Source of the DNA: Poecilobothrus nobilitatus
Taxonomy: Eukaryota > Arthropoda > Insecta > Diptera > Dolichopodidae
Assembly: GCA_947095535.1 (NCBI GenBank)
Contig: OX352774.1
Location: forward strand, 111,913,996 to 111,977,995
Direction: 5' to 3'
Length of the DNA: 64,000 nucleotides
Shown here: piece by piece, positions 10,874-24,500 of the stretch
Layout of the letters: the number at the start of each line of letters is the position of its first letter
Numbering within the stretch: position 1 is the first letter of the stretch
Translations under genes and position numbers: made by a program
Notes under the pieces: model-generated
Seen by the model: the letters and a program-made list of their open reading frames with translations, nothing else
Database searches by the model: none
Told to the model about the DNA's origin: nothing

Positions 10874-13849
10874 AACAACTAAAAAATAAATAATAAATTG
10901 TTTTTTGGGAAATGCGGTAAAAGTTCGCTAACTGTTATTAGGTGGGAAAGTGCTAGTATCTTTTACTAATTTTTACATTTTCTCCATTATGGGTTTCTTC
11001 ATAAGGCATCAACTTGTATTGAGTAAAAATAATTTTTATAGCCAAAATATATAGAAATTTGAAACTGATTAAATTTTTGTTGTATTGACGTTGATTCTTG
11101 AGAAACAAATGATGAGTAATTTAATATTGTGATCTACATTCTGTGTTGATTTTGGGGTTAGCGAAAAGTTTATTCTCCTAGTTATGCACTTTATAATATA
11201 ACAACTTTGTCCCATTTTAAGGCTCTTGTATAAAGAAGTTTACCCCACTGCGATAGCAAGACAATATACTATACTGCACTATACTTGTACTATTGTCAAT
11301 GTACAAAAAACCGAATGCATGATAGTAAATCTGAAAGTGGTACCTAAGGAGACAAAAACCGTATAATTTTCAAATTAAACAGATTTTCAGTTTTAAATAT
11401 TTCGGACGCTGGCTACTTAAAGACAGGCGTTGGGAAAAATGGATTAGATATAGCATTGAAATACTTTTTTTTTTAAAAACAGAAATATACTTTGTATCCG
11501 GGAACTAAATCTTAACATCCGTGTACAATTTTTGAAATTTGGGATATTTTGTTAAGTATGGACCTTAAAAGTCAGTAATATGAATTAACCTTAGGTTTTT
11601 AAAATATAGATTTATCGAAGAATGTTAAAAATTTAATAGGCGGAACAAACTCCCAATGAAAAAGAATTAATAAAAGCAAGGAATTACTGTCAATTAATTA
11701 AGTATTATAAGATATTCTAATTCCGCCACGTTTTGAGGGCTCAGAAATATGAATTACTTCAGTTAATTGCCTAGAAAAATTAAAAGCAGAAGAGGTACTG
11801 GCAGGAAACAATTGTTAGAGCAAGGAATCATAAGAAATTTGACTAGTGTAACAAATAAAACAGATTTTATACATTTTGGTGGCAATCAGAAGTAGCTTCA
11901 AAATTATAATAGAAAACAACATATGATCATCAACGCCCAGTATTCGATAGAAAGCAAAAGAAAAAGTACTAATACATTATTAGGAAACGTTTAAAAAGCT
12001 TTGTGAACCCTTTAATCAAATTTTCGATTTTTATAAAAGAAGTTTTTCCCGATTTTTTTTTAATAAAATGATGACAAAGGTAAAAACATCATAGTTTTTT
12101 TTTGCCTTTATAAAATTAAAGAGATTAAAAAAAGTTCGTTTAATGTTGAAGAATCAACAAAACTATTTTAAACAAATGGTAAAAACCTTAGTTTTTATAC
12201 AATTTATTTTACAACCAAAAGAAAAACGATTTTTATGGTAATATTAAAACTATTAAAAAACTATTTTTTTATGTCTTTGTTAAATTTATTTGAAAAAAGA
12301 AAATTACATTAGTTTTTTATTTCTTTGTGTGTTGGGAAGAAAAAAATTTAATTATTGTAAAAAAGAAGACATGTAATGAAAAGTGAAGCGTTTTTTAAGA
12401 TACACTTTTTAACACGAAAAAAAAATTTTTTTTCTATATAATTATTATTGCATGATGTTTTGTAAGTTTTTAATAAGTAATGTTTTATGCAAAAAAGAAA
12501 AACTGTTTTCATTAGTAAAGACATAAAGTTTGAACTTTATGAGAACTTTTCACTTTCTCTCCTTTACAAATCGTAACAAGTATTTTCAATTTTTGAACCC
12601 CATCATAACTGTTAAACTTAATTTTAAACTCCTCATTGGACGATTAAATTTTTATTTCCATATTATTTTTTTTTGCATTGATGAAGTGTAGGGATCTTTC
12701 ACAAATCTGTTGTCTGAAGTGTCTGGATCTTTCCCAAATTTTGATGCCAATTGAATGGAAACATATTTTATTTTGAGTTAATTTGTTAAGCTGATGAAAA
12801 TTTTTGTCCCTTTAATGTGTTTTGATTGTAAAAGCATTTACTATACCTTAAATTATTTTATACCCAACCATTCGAATATAGAGATTTTTTTCACTTAGTA
12901 GAAGAAGTGCTTTATAGGGCGTAGATATGCTCAGAAAAAAATTTGTTTTATGCTAAATTAATATTTTAATAACAACCTATCTACGACTATTATTTCATTG
13001 CTATAATATCTCAAATTGTAAGAAGTCTTGTTAACAGACGGACTGCAGAAGAGACAGAGCAAAAGAGCAAACCTAAAACGATGTTATTCGAAAATGTATA
13101 GTCGAATTTTTTTGTGTTTAATTCAAATTCTTTTCAATTCTATGAAAAGGATTCTTGATTTTATTTCTGTATAATGAAATATTATGTTTTTTTTTGGTAT
13201 TTTTTTACTATTCATTTTACCTTTAGAAGTGTTGGTACGGTAAGTGAGAAAATACCTTTAGTTATAATTTTTGATTTATAGCTACTACAATACTTGAATA
13301 CTTTTTATAAGTAAAATTATATTAAAATATTTTAAAATTTCTTTCTAAAAATAACAGTTAAATGATTGAAAATGAATTGAATAGATCTCCGGTCGTATTT
13401 ACCAAATTTTCTTCTACATTTTGACTTATTTACAAATAAGTAAATCATTTTAAAAATTATTTTTTAAAGAAAATAAAAATTTAGCACCCTCACTATATTT
13501 ATTGAAGAACATTTAAAAACGATTTCAATTGTCTAAAGTTTTCCAATAAAAAAAATATTTAAGATAATTTTAGGTTATTACAATATTTAATTCAATTCTG
13601 AGCCATTATTACAATTCTGAGATTATTACAAAATCTAATCCAAAATTTTCGCTTAAAATAAGTTTTCCTTAAAAAATTTATAAAAGTATAAAAAATTAAC
13701 TCGCATTGGCTTTTCAAAATTTAAAATGTTATCCTTGAAATTGTGGTAAGAAGCATTTTGTATTTTTATATTCCGTTTTCCAAATATTCTGGGAAATATT
13801 GTTTGATGTTTTTAAAAGCTGCATAATTAAAATGAAGAAAGTGGACGAA
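10874..13849. other. AT-rich non-coding DNA with one decayed GTCY remnant
   Basis: No coding exon is recognised. About 12985-13075 contains CTCAAATTGTAAGAAG, then GTTAACAGACGGAC and GACAGAG. This resembles the minus-strand GTCY end of the decayed DINE-1-like subfamily, but it is too short to call firmly. Otherwise there are homopolymer-rich AT tracts. Confidence 0.45.
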
Positions 13850-14060
13850 CGTAGATTTCAGTTTATAATAAATTTGTCGTTACATTATGGCCTTAAAGAA
13901 GAATCGAATTCGGAATCAATTAAGCCGGGTATGTTTGTCTGTTCGTTCGCACGATAACTCTAAAAATAATATGAAAATAACCCACTCCCTATTGAAGGTA
14001 TAGGTATCTGAAATTTAGTGAAAAAATTTGTGCCAACAACTTCTGTAAAACATTTGCTCC
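13850..14060 (+). mobile_element. possible decayed DINE-1-like 5' segment
   Basis: The pattern TTTGTCGTTACATTATGG, GAATCAATTAAGCC, then GTCTGTTCGTTCG followed by CACGATAACTCTAAAAA parallels the 5' part of the better copies (TTTGTAACACC, GATCGGATCAG, GAGCCATGTCCGTCCG, CACGCTAACTCAAAAACT). The terminal hairpin cannot be recognised. The call rests on motif order only. Confidence 0.4.
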
Positions 14061-14530
14061 AGGACAACAAAGCTTCCCGAGTAAAGCTCGAGAATTTAGT
14101 TTGGTTAGAGAATTTGAGATTTGTGCCGCTCCTATCAACTTCTCCATCATCTCAGCAGTTACCTAAAAAGTCAATATCTTCAACTACCCGTATAAAATGG
14201 ATATTGAAAACTTTAATATCATTTGAAGATGAGAGGCAGTTATTGCCAACTGCTGAGTTCACAGAGTTGAATTTTAAAGCTTAAATAACCTTTGAAGTCT
14301 ATTGTCACTGTTAGCAAAATAGTAATAATAATAGGCGCATTCATTGTCCCCTTACAATTACCATCCCAATTCAATGTTTTCGCGTCCTTATCCTATGCTT
14401 TCCTCTCCCTAATCCCTAGCGAATATACTGTGTTAGTAGGTAAGGGTTTTATGTCATTATATTGCCTAAAGGGGGAGGTGAGTTTAGACTGTAGTATCTA
14501 GTTTGAAGAAGAACACCTTGTCTGTAATAT
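14018..14530 (+). other. GC-richer island with two open frames, coding status unclear
   Basis: This island is visibly less AT-rich than its surroundings. It contains an 88-codon frame (14018-14284, from an alternative GTG-type start) and a 69-codon frame (14292-14501). The first has a varied, protein-like composition but no domain I recognise. The second would encode a hydrophobic N-terminal half. Neither begins with a convincing ATG, and both directly follow a decayed DINE-1-like patch, so they may be repeat sequence rather than exons. I do not assign a function. Confidence 0.25.
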
Positions 14531-15726
14531 GCCTTCTTGCGCCTAAGCTAATTGAATTATATTGTGTTCATCATTTCAGAATCAACAAAAAATACTGTCA
14601 TTATTTAAAATTTAAAACAAAACTTAAAATTAATGAAAATAAAAACAAATGAAAAAAAGTTTAATCGAATTTTTTTATTCGTTATCATTTTATTTCTTTA
14701 TTTATTTTCCAGGTGAAGAAAAATTTTGTATTTCTGTTCTCTATTTTTTATAAAATTCTTTTTATATTTTTTCTATCCTTTTTAAAAAAGTAAAAATCTC
14801 GTTATTTTAAAATCTGCTCTATCTATCAAGATATTTGTTGCTGACATAAGCGAAGTTTTATATAATATCATTCTAGCTTTCCTCTTTCGTTTTATGATTT
14901 TTGGCAGATGATTTCACCTTTACTATTTAATTTCTGTCTTATTTAGAATTTTATTTAAATATAAACTCGTCTTCTTTAGTATTGGTAGCTATGAAAATTG
15001 GCTATTGCTTGTAATTTTGACTATTTTGGCTTCTAACAAAAGAAGAAAATTAAAAAAGTTGGAATATTTAGTTTAAAGACTTACACAGACAACTACTTCT
15101 AACATCATTAATAAAATAGGCAATAGTCTGAGAAAAAGCAGAAAAATGAAAAACAAATTGTCCTTCTAATCAAATCAGGAGATAACTTTTATTGATAAAT
15201 ATTAAAAATGTAAAATTTTTAGTAGCAATTGATTGAAGAATTTGAATAAATTGGTTACGTGTATCGTTCACAAAATTTATGAAGCCGTAATTAATGAATT
15301 AAAATAATAAAATTTAAAAATAATATTATCTAATATTATTTTTATTCATCTTCTCTTATTTTATGTCCTGCAAATGTATTTTTCTAATTTTCATATAGTT
15401 TTTTTAATACATTTTTTTCTAGCTTTTTCTAATGATACCACAAATAAACCTTTTATTTATAGTTTATATCTTTAAATTTATTACAACTTTGCTTAGCTTA
15501 GAAAAAAAGCTTAGGAAAAGCACCCTTTTTTTTTTTTTTGTTCAAACATTTTATTTTGTAATTTTTGGTTTTTTAAAGATATTGATTAAATTTTTTTTTA
15601 AAAATATTTATATTTTATATTTTTTTTTTTGTTGTAAAAATTTTGGTTTTAAAAAGTTAATATGTTTTCTTATTGTTAAAATAAAAGCCTACCCTAAGTT
15701 AACCTAGCTATTCTACCAAAAAAGTA
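14531..15726. other. AT-rich non-coding DNA, no gene recognised
   Basis: Poly-T-rich, AT-rich sequence. The frame at 15432-15707 is made mostly of F, I, K and L codons from T/A tracts and has no coding signature. The last ten bases (15717-15726) are the left copy of the target duplication of the neighbouring SINE. Confidence 0.55.
15717..15726 (+). repeat. left target-site duplication of the SINE
   Basis: CAAAAAAGTA, identical to 16002-16011 and directly flanking the SINE. Confidence 0.75.
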
Positions 15727-16001
15727 TTTTTATTCATTTATTTATTTATTTTATATTAATATTACAAATCACAATAGGATATTGGAATATTAGAAAACCA
15801 TCGGCTACTAATGCCAATTCCAATATAGGTTGAATACTAATATTAAATTATACCCTAATTACATTTAAACTACACCATAATATATGGCAACAAGGGGGAT
15901 TTGTATTCAGTTAATAAAACTTCCTACATATGCAGTATTTGAACCCGCACTCCCTCGTTTAATAAGTCACGTCGTTAAACCCTTGGACACCGACGCCCCA
16001 G
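15727..16001 (-). mobile_element. tRNA-derived SINE with perfect 10-bp target-site duplication
   Basis: Read on the minus strand the element begins CTGGGGCGTCGGTGTCC and contains an A-box-like GTGTCCAAGGGTT (within 15976-15992). A B-box-like GGGTTCAAATAC (around 15935-15946) follows. An unrelated body comes next, then a short (AAAT)n tail, TAAAATAAATAAATAAATG. It is bounded by identical CAAAAAAGTA at 15717-15726 and 16002-16011. The Pol III head, simple-repeat tail and target duplication are the diagnostic combination for SINE retrotransposition by a LINE reverse transcriptase. The body carries a small internal inverted repeat, TATTGGAAT/ATTCCAATA. No second copy was seen in this window. Confidence 0.8.
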
Positions 16002-16011
16002 CAAAAAAGTA
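16002..16011 (+). repeat. right target-site duplication of the SINE
   Basis: CAAAAAAGTA, identical to 15717-15726 and directly abutting the 5' end of the minus-strand SINE. Confidence 0.75.
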
Positions 16012-16592
16012 AGTAAGAGTTAGTTAAACAGATATTATATTTAAAAAAATTGCATACTTCTAGGATATAAACTTTTGTAATTTATTTTATTCTTTAAAGG
16101 ATTTATTTCTTTAAATAATGTAGACATATTTCTTTATAACTAAATAGAAAGTGTCTTTATTAATTTTCGTAACTTGTATTATTTACTTTTTGCGATGAAA
16201 AGGAATTAATGGCATAATTGCTAAATAATTCGGTAAACATTAAATAAAATTAAAAATACTAGATAAACCTAGCGTAGCATAAGCTAGTATGGTAATCTAG
16301 AAATGATATTGGTAACTAATACTGGTGTCTTAGTAATCTGGAAATAATATTAGGTTTTTGCCACTTAACTTTTCAATGAAATAAAAATAATTAATATCAT
16401 TTTCCAATATAGTTTTTATTTATCTTAAAAACGTTTTTTGGGAGCTATATTCCCTATTAAATACATAGCTATATTCCCTATATAGATATTCATCAGTAAG
16501 AATACTTAACTTTTTACAATAAGATTAAAAATAAATTTAAATAAACGTAAAAACGTAGATAACAACACTAAGAAAATTAAAGAAAAATGTGG

Positions 16593-17005
16593 GGGTGGGG
16601 GTTTGAGAACGACATCGCCAGTTATTTCAAAAATAATCTTTTTTCATAAAAATGTCTTAATTCGTATAAAAATTACTACTTCTTCAAGTGAAATGTCAAA
16701 ATTTAATACTTTTGTATGTGGGGTTTCCAAAAAATTATTTTCCATATGGAAATGTGAAAATTTAATTTTTTTTAAATTGAAATTTGTATATATGTGTGGG
16801 TATACTGTAACTATTAATAGTTGAATTCAAAATCAGGGTATACCCCTTTTCCGGAATAATTATATCCATATATATATGTCTATGCGGCGAGATTTTGATT
16901 TTCGGAATTTCGACTTTTTCGGGATTTTAAATTCCTGGGTTTTGATTTTCGGAATTTTGATGTTTTTGGGATTTCGTAGTTTCGGAATTTGGGATTTCGT
17001 GTACC
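16593..17005 (+). repeat. GGGATTTTG-type repeat element, partial copy
   Basis: This copy shares with 31870-33200 the blocks CATAAAAATGTC, GAAATGTGAAAATTTAAT, TTCAAAATCAGGGT and CCTTTTCCGGAATAATTATA. It ends in short degenerate repeats of the type GGAATTTCGGGATTTTGA (about 16895-17000), like the GGGATTTTGTGATTTGG terminus near 33160-33210. No transposase frame is present. I read it as a truncated non-autonomous element. The 73-codon frame at 16603 is a by-product. Confidence 0.55.
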
Positions 17006-19909
17006 CAATCCTATACATTTTAGTCTTTTTTTCTGTTACGTGACATATTAGTTTTTGCTATGAAAAATGTTATTGTTGTAAACGTTTACGGTTGTTATAT
17101 AATAGATTGGTATTAACACGTGTTTGAAAAAAATTAGCAAAATATTGACACTTATTTTTATTCTAAATATGAAAGAGATATACAAAATAATAACATTATG
17201 AATTGAGAAATTAAGAAACTTTGCATATTTTAGCTAGAAAAACTTTAAAATTAGCAGTTTCTTTAATTTTTTTCCAAATATTTTTGAAAATATTTATAAC
17301 TGTACAAAAAACAGGTACTTATTAATTCTCTAGGAAAAAATTAGAGATAAGACAAAATTAGACATATTATATTTTGCAAACATGGATTAGATTTTTATGA
17401 TATGATTAAAAATTGCAGCTAAACAAAGATTTTTGACGTATAATTAATATTATTTAAGAGGATAGCTAAAATTTTTTGGCTCAAATTTACAGTTTATACT
17501 AATGTTAAACTTTGCTTATCAAGTTATATTTTAGCATATTATATAAGAGCATTTAAACAGAAATCTGTTCGAAAACTTTGGATCTGCTTTAACATTTTGT
17601 CCAACATAAATCAAAAATCTTTTGCTTTTAAAATATCAGTTCAAATGTTAAGAAACAGTCAAATGTTAGTATTATTTCTTAGTATTATTTATTTTATTCT
17701 TTAAAGGATTTATTTCTGAAATTTGAGATTCGTGTTTCTTTTTTATTCCAGCAATTTACTTTTATATTATAACAGTCCAAAATGCTTGCACTAGCAATTC
17801 ACTTTTATATTATAACAGTTCAAAAAGCTAAAGTTTTGTAATCAATTTTATTTTCTACTTTTTAGGGGGCGAATTCGGTTTTTCTAAAAGCATATTTTAA
17901 AAAATATTTTTTTTATATATTATTTTATCTATTTTGTCAACACTATTTTATTATATAACAACTTTAGTAGCTATCGAACACAATACTATATACGAACTGT
18001 AATTTTCTTATACTTATTTAATTTTTATATAATCTTGCATTCTTATTGTCCTTAATAAGAAGTTAACATTGTGTAATAATATAAATATCTATTTGTTCTT
18101 GCAAGGCTTTTAATACTGTATCGGCTATTATTATTTTCATATATAATAATATATGGTCAACCATCCCACAGTTATGCAAAAGATATATAGGCACATTCTT
18201 AGAGAAAGATATAGAAAATAGAGAAACTTTATAAAAACAAAAAGGAGAGGTTCGGTTCCGAATACAAAATATACCATTTTAATTAATCAAAACGAAAGTC
18301 TAATTATTTAAAATTTAACTTTTTTCAACACTTTTGTTTTTATATGGAAAATATTCTAAGAGAAAATATAATTAAGGTTTAGTAACTTCAACGCCATTAA
18401 CTCAAAAATCAGAAGCGATGTTCATTTTTATGTACTTATGTGTCAGTATATACTTTACGACTCTAGATTAATTACGTAATCTACAGCTAATTAAGCGAAT
18501 CACATTATTTTTGAACATTTACTTCATAGAATTGTTTGCTTTAGATCTAAAGATCAGTCTAGAAAGATTTAAAGCAAAAGAGATTAGTATTGAAATTATA
18601 AAATTGTATCAGAGAACTGCAATATCTGTTAATAAAAACTCAATTTTCTTTTTATCCCGACTGAAACGATTTTCTTTCTTTTTTTTATTTTATTGAAAAA
18701 CTTGTATCAGATATCAAGAAAAATGGAAACTAAAAGAAAACTTATTTTACTACTTAAAATCTGATGACTTTGATTTTCCTTCATTTCATAAAAAGTCTTC
18801 AAGTAATTTAGTCGTTAAAATTAGATCACTAAAAAAATAAGAAAAAGGATACAAGGGCAAAAGGTCAAAAATGAAGTTGTATTTTTTGAAATTTAATGAA
18901 ATTTACTGACTTTAATTGATAAAATAAAAAATTTGTTTTGACATTTAAGTTAATGCACATTTTCCTTAGCTTGCAAATTAAATAACAATTATAATATGTA
19001 TTGTCTACGTAATAACAATTATAATGCTAAAAAAGAAAAGGAGCAATTGAAAGCTTTCAAGTCAAACTTCTTTAATAAAAAAAAACAACTTTATAAAACG
19101 AAATATTATGATAACAATAATGTCGTGATATAAAAAAGAAAGTAGGTTTATTAAATACAAGTAAGGTAGTATACAAAATTAAGAGAACGAGTTTTAAACT
19201 ATGCACAGATTTAACTTTAAAGTCATCAAGGATACCTATAACTCTATGGTATTGTAAGATTTCTAATCTCTATACCAACCTTCAAATATTCAAGATAATT
19301 AGATGATAGCCTAAGAGAATTGCTATAGTAGATTATGATAGTACGTATGGATCAATACGGATAGTATACGGATGTACAAATTACGTGAAACTTTTTCAAT
19401 ATTTGACTAATACTGCCAACTAACGTGTTGGTTACAATGTAAATAGAATTTATTTTTGTAATCTAATGGGATATTAAATTCCATTGTCTTATCTCAAAAA
19501 GTGAAGAAGTTTTGTAAAAAAACTTTCGAATAGGAGAACTTCCCTATATTTAATATTAACTAGTAATACTATGATTCCTTCGCAACTGGTAAAAAATTTT
19601 TAAACATGTATTATAGGTGTAAATTGTAATATTATAAAATCGAACAAAACCCAATTATACACACGAAAGTAATCATATTCTTCTGAGTTTTATATACATT
19701 TTTTTATTGAAATTCTATAACTAAACTATGAGCTATCTAAATCACCCTTCTTTTAAATCTAACACTAATTTGAGGACGTGAAGCGTATACTTTGTACTTT
19801 GCAATAATGAAGCTGAAAAGAAGGTTTGCGGTTAATGGTGAATGAAAGAAGAAGTAAGTAATTCAATGAAAAATCACATTTAAGAAAAAGTTGTCTCTCT
19901 TAAACCAAT
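17006..19909. other. AT-rich non-coding DNA with minor direct repeats
   Basis: No gene is recognised. A 33-bp near-identical direct duplication (AGCAATTTACTTTTATATTA...) lies at 17750-17782 and 17793-17825. The segment ATTTTATTCTTTAAAGG... at 17690-17717 is identical over about 28 bp to 16081-16109. Neither is associated with a recognisable element. Confidence 0.5.
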
Positions 19910-19927
19910 TTCTCTCTCTCTCTCTCT
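19910..19927 (+). repeat. (TC)9 microsatellite
   Basis: An uninterrupted run of TC dinucleotides follows AACCAATT. The sequence AAACCA occurs on both sides, and no other structure is seen. Confidence 0.85.
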
Positions 19928-21465
19928 GGAAAGTCTACTCTTAAACCATTTTGTGATCATGCTGAAGGTCAATAACCGTTATATCGAATTTGAATAAAAA
20001 TGTTCGTAATAGTAATGGGAATCGAATTAACAACTGTAATTTTATTTATTTTGTTTTTTATGTTATTATTGGAAAAAAAATAAAAATTAGGAAAAGTTTT
20101 TATGACGGTTTTACGATAGTATCCATATAAAAGATCGTTAAATTGGATTTACTGACTTTTCATTTTATAGTGTAGTAATTTTTTGAATTATTTTATTGTT
20201 AATTATAGGAATGTTATTTTTAAATTAATTTTTTATACTTTTTTGTAATATTACAAATAAAAATCTTTAAATTTCATGGTTTAAAAGGATTTGCTTTTGT
20301 GTTTTTTTTTTTGTTGAAGTAATTTGAAATTACGAGTATTAGAAAAATACATTCATCAGATAGCTATACTCAAGTTCTACTGAATAATTTTTTAATTTAA
20401 AATGTTTAGCGGAAAGAAATTATTAAACCAAAATAAACCTAAAATATGTTTTTACAGTGACTAATGCAGTGTTAATACAATGACTAATCAACCGAAGGAG
20501 TAGGATTCCAATACTGTAGAGGTTGTAAGAGTTAGTACATTTTATTTGCATTTTTTGTGCTCTGTAAGAATACGGCACGACTATCTAAACATGCCAACTT
20601 TAGATCAAATTTAGGAAGTAAACAAATTTCTAAGTGTTAGGAGTTATGAAGGGTCATAACTCACAACTAAAATTTTTTTATCTAGAAATATATTTCTTAT
20701 TATATTTATATTTTTCTTCTAGTTTCGTTTTAACATTATCTAAAAGTCTTTTCATAACTAAAACGGATTCGGTCTAATTTGAAAAAAGATCATTTTATGG
20801 TCCGTAAAACTTTTTCTAGACAATTTAAACAAGAACTCTGATTTTGATTTATGTAGATACCTATTTACAATAATAATTATCGCTTTTGAATAATTTATGT
20901 TAACGTTTTCAAAAAATGTACTTTTAAAATCTAAGAGTTTTATATACCACCTGCTTGTTTATTCATGACTCTACCAGGAAAAATTATAAAAAAGTTTAAT
21001 TTTTAGTGTAATTATAAAATGATTTCAGTACTTTAAGATAGTATTTGTTTTTTGTTTTCATTTTTTTATTCCCTACACAAATTCTAGAAAAGCATTTCTT
21101 TATACAAAATTATAATGAAATTGGATAGATTCAATTTTATAAGGTAGAGTTGGCAGGTAAATTGTAACTTGGACTTATACTAGTTCCTTTTGAAAAGTTA
21201 GAAAACTATCAAACGGGAACACATTGAATGGAAGCACGTTAAACAATTTAGCCGTTCTCAAAATACAAGAGTTTCCCAAACTAGTGGTAAACCACTTAAC
21301 AATTTCGACTGTGTAAAAATATGTACTTGAAGCTGTTATTGATTTTAGTTCCTACACGATATCTATAAAAAAGAGATAATGGTCCAATATTCCAATATAT
21401 ATAAAATAAAGGTTCCATCAAAAATAGAATTGCAAATTAGGTGTATGGTGCGATTTTATATTTTT
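19928..21465. other. AT-rich non-coding DNA, no gene recognised
   Basis: No coding, RNA or mobile-element signature is supported here. Confidence 0.5.
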
Positions 21466-21510
21466 ATTTTCGACATAAGATGGAGTCGTACTCCATCTTA
21501 CGTCGAAAAT
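21466..21510. repeat. 21-bp hairpin with 3-nt loop
   Basis: Arms 21466-21486 and 21490-21510 (ATTTTCGACATAAGATGGAG... and its inverse) pair with a single mismatch around loop CGT. The loop is too short for a conventional pre-miRNA. It looks like the centre of a palindromic foldback repeat or a replication-generated inverted duplication. The flanks do not extend the stem. Confidence 0.7.
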
Positions 21511-24500
21511 ATGCTTTATAAATATTAGTCAGATGCTAGGAGAAAAATAAGCTGTACTAAGAAAAAGAAAATACTAAAATTTAACAGCTTTCTTTGCTGC
21601 CACAAAAATATGCTCATAGCAATTTTAGATTTAAGAAATTTTAGATTTAAGAAATTTTAGATTAAATACATGCTTAAATTATGTAAACTTTCAGTCCGTT
21701 GAATAGTTTCAGCTTGAAATTTTTTGTAAAAAAATGAGACAGATTTGAGTTTTGCAGGTGTTGAACTCGGCTCGGTTTCAACTATTTTCGAAGAGTTATG
21801 GTTAATTGAACTCGTTATAAATCCAATTTTTAAGCTCCATAGAGTAGAAGTAGTCTTAACAAGTCATAGGATACCACCAGAGAGGTGTTGTCAGTAAAAC
21901 TATAAATTAAATTTAGAGTAAGTCGTTGATGTTATTAAAAAAAAGAGTAATATAAAACTGTTTACAAATATACGAGAGGGACAATTTGGAAGAAAATGAC
22001 TTGACCATTTGTTAAAAAGAGCGAAATACCACACTAGATGAAAAGCTTTTAAAAAGTGAATGCAGGTGTTCAGCTTCTATCAGAGACAAGTTAAAAGATG
22101 GCAGCTGATCTTTGACATTTAAAGCGGTATTGACGATTGTTTAAAATACTTGAGCTATTCAGAACCCTTTAGTTTAAAATATCCGTTATTTTGAAAAAGA
22201 TCGAAGGGTTGGCTGGCATTGGAATTGGTGGGTAGTGGGTATAAATTTTGTTTTAAGTTGGCTTAACTGATTTTGAAGAAAAAAAGTGATTAGAGTTAGT
22301 TTTAATGAAAACATTAATAATAAACATAATTTGTTATTAACATTAGAATTAGAACAAAAGTTTATTATCCATATAATTTTGGGGAATTTAATAACTTTAA
22401 AAGTTGAGCAACAATAAAGTTTAAAATATTTTTGAATAGTTTATTAAATCAAAAAAAAAAGAGATTGAGATGACAATTTTGTTAATTAAAACGTACCTAT
22501 ACCGTGTAATTTATATTGTAGTGTAATTAATAAAAAAACCACTGAAATATGTTGACATTACTGTAGCGATATTATTAGTTTTTTTTTATTTAATTGTCAT
22601 TAAAAAAGAAATAAAGGGACAAAAGAATAAAAATACCGAAACGCACTTAGGGAATATATTCTAGATACTTTATTATAATATAATTTTTTTTTTGTTCATT
22701 TTATTTTAGATTTAATTTTTTTTTTTAAATTATTTCTACCTTTTTAGTTTTTATTTAATCCCTTAAGTATATAATAAATTATTAAACACTTTTTGTCATG
22801 AATTAAAGGAAGAAAATATTTGGTAAAAAAAAAAAAAAAAACAGCTAAAGAAAATTAAAAGTAGGAAAATGGTTACACTTTTAATTAAAAATTCAATTAT
22901 TTTAACTCTTTCTTTTTATTCAAATCTCTTTTTCTTTAATTTTTAATATTTTTACTTATGATTTTATTTTTTTTTTATTATTTTTATTAGTTTTATTTTT
23001 TTATTATTTACATAGAAAATTAGATTTCTTTGTGTAATAAATCTTGTATTTCTTTGGGGATGTTTAAAACACTTTGTAAACATTAAAAAAAAAAATGAAA
23101 ATTTTAACAAAATTTAAGCAATTCTTTTTAATCTGCATAATAAAATGTCCACATTAAAAAGACAGTCTAATTGTTCTTTTTGCATTTGAAATTGCATCTG
23201 AAGGGATAATGCTGCTTAAAAATTGTTTAAAAGTCAATAATTTCTTTTCGATTGAAGTCTTCCGCTTTTGAATCTAGAGGAATAATGTTCTTTTCTTTTT
23301 TTTCGTTTTTCTTTTCTTATCTTCCGGATAAATGGTTGGACCAATTCATTGATACTAAAAAGTGTACTTATTAATTATTTTCAGTAGAATATCACAAAAT
23401 TATAACTAGAAATTTTAGCGTATGTAGGACGTCAAAATTTATACCAAAGCAATAATATTAAAAAAATACAATTTTGTTATAATAAGTGAAAGTGGTCAAA
23501 ATACATAACTGGAGACTAGATACATAATAATATGTAACACAAAAAGTCCAAAGATTTTTATTTCCAAAAATTTAATAATAAAAGATAAATAAAATTTTAA
23601 ACTAATAGAATCCATAAAGTTTGTTTTAGAAGCTTTTAAAAGTGAGAAATACTACTCGTTATTCTCGCAAATCTTTAAATTTCGGAAGATTTTGGAAGGG
23701 ATTCAAAATCATGTAAGTTTTCAATTTCATATAGTTTCATTTCAGTTTCATATTTCACCTTAGGATAAAATTAAATGCAAATTTATAAAAAAAAAGCATT
23801 TTGTTATTACTTTCAATTTACAAAAACTTATAATTATTAGATATGTTAGACTAGATAAACTAGATATGTTACCATTTAAAATTATGGTTTCCACAAATTT
23901 AGGGAGTTGAAACTTTTCAACGAATTAGGCTGTATAAAAAATACTTTGACAAAATTAATAATAATTGAGTTTTAAAATTATTCGTCAAGTTCCAGGACTT
24001 TATGTGGATAAGTATATCTCAAGTTTTGGTATACAGATAGTCAGGTAGGCGAAAAACAGAGTGTCGGCAATACAAGGATAAAATTTGCTACAAAAACTAC
24101 ATACATTTCTTAAGTAAAACCATGAAATAGGATTTTTGAATCAAAATGAATTGTACTGTTTAGTATAAAGAAGTTCAAAGAATCAATTTATAAAGAAAAA
24201 AGTAAAATATTCTTAAGATGGTAGGAAGAAGATATTGTAGAGAGGATATGGAGGAATATATTTAAGGTGTTTTATTGAAGTTTCTTGATATAGGTATTGC
24301 ATAAAAAAGTTAAAAGGAGCAATTTAAAGCGAAATAAGTTGATTATTTTTTAGGTGATTGGATGAAGATATTGTAGAGAGGATAGGGATGAACTTGTTGA
24401 AGGTATTTTATTGAAGTTTCTTAATATAGAAACCATAATAATATATAAACATCCTGTCATGTTAAACTTTTTGGAACATAATGTATACGTGAAACTTTAC

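Noticed and set aside
16081..17717. Identical ~28-bp words at 16081 and 17690 considered as terminal repeats of a 1.6-kb element
   Set aside because: Too short for LTRs, too long for a target duplication, and no element structure between them.
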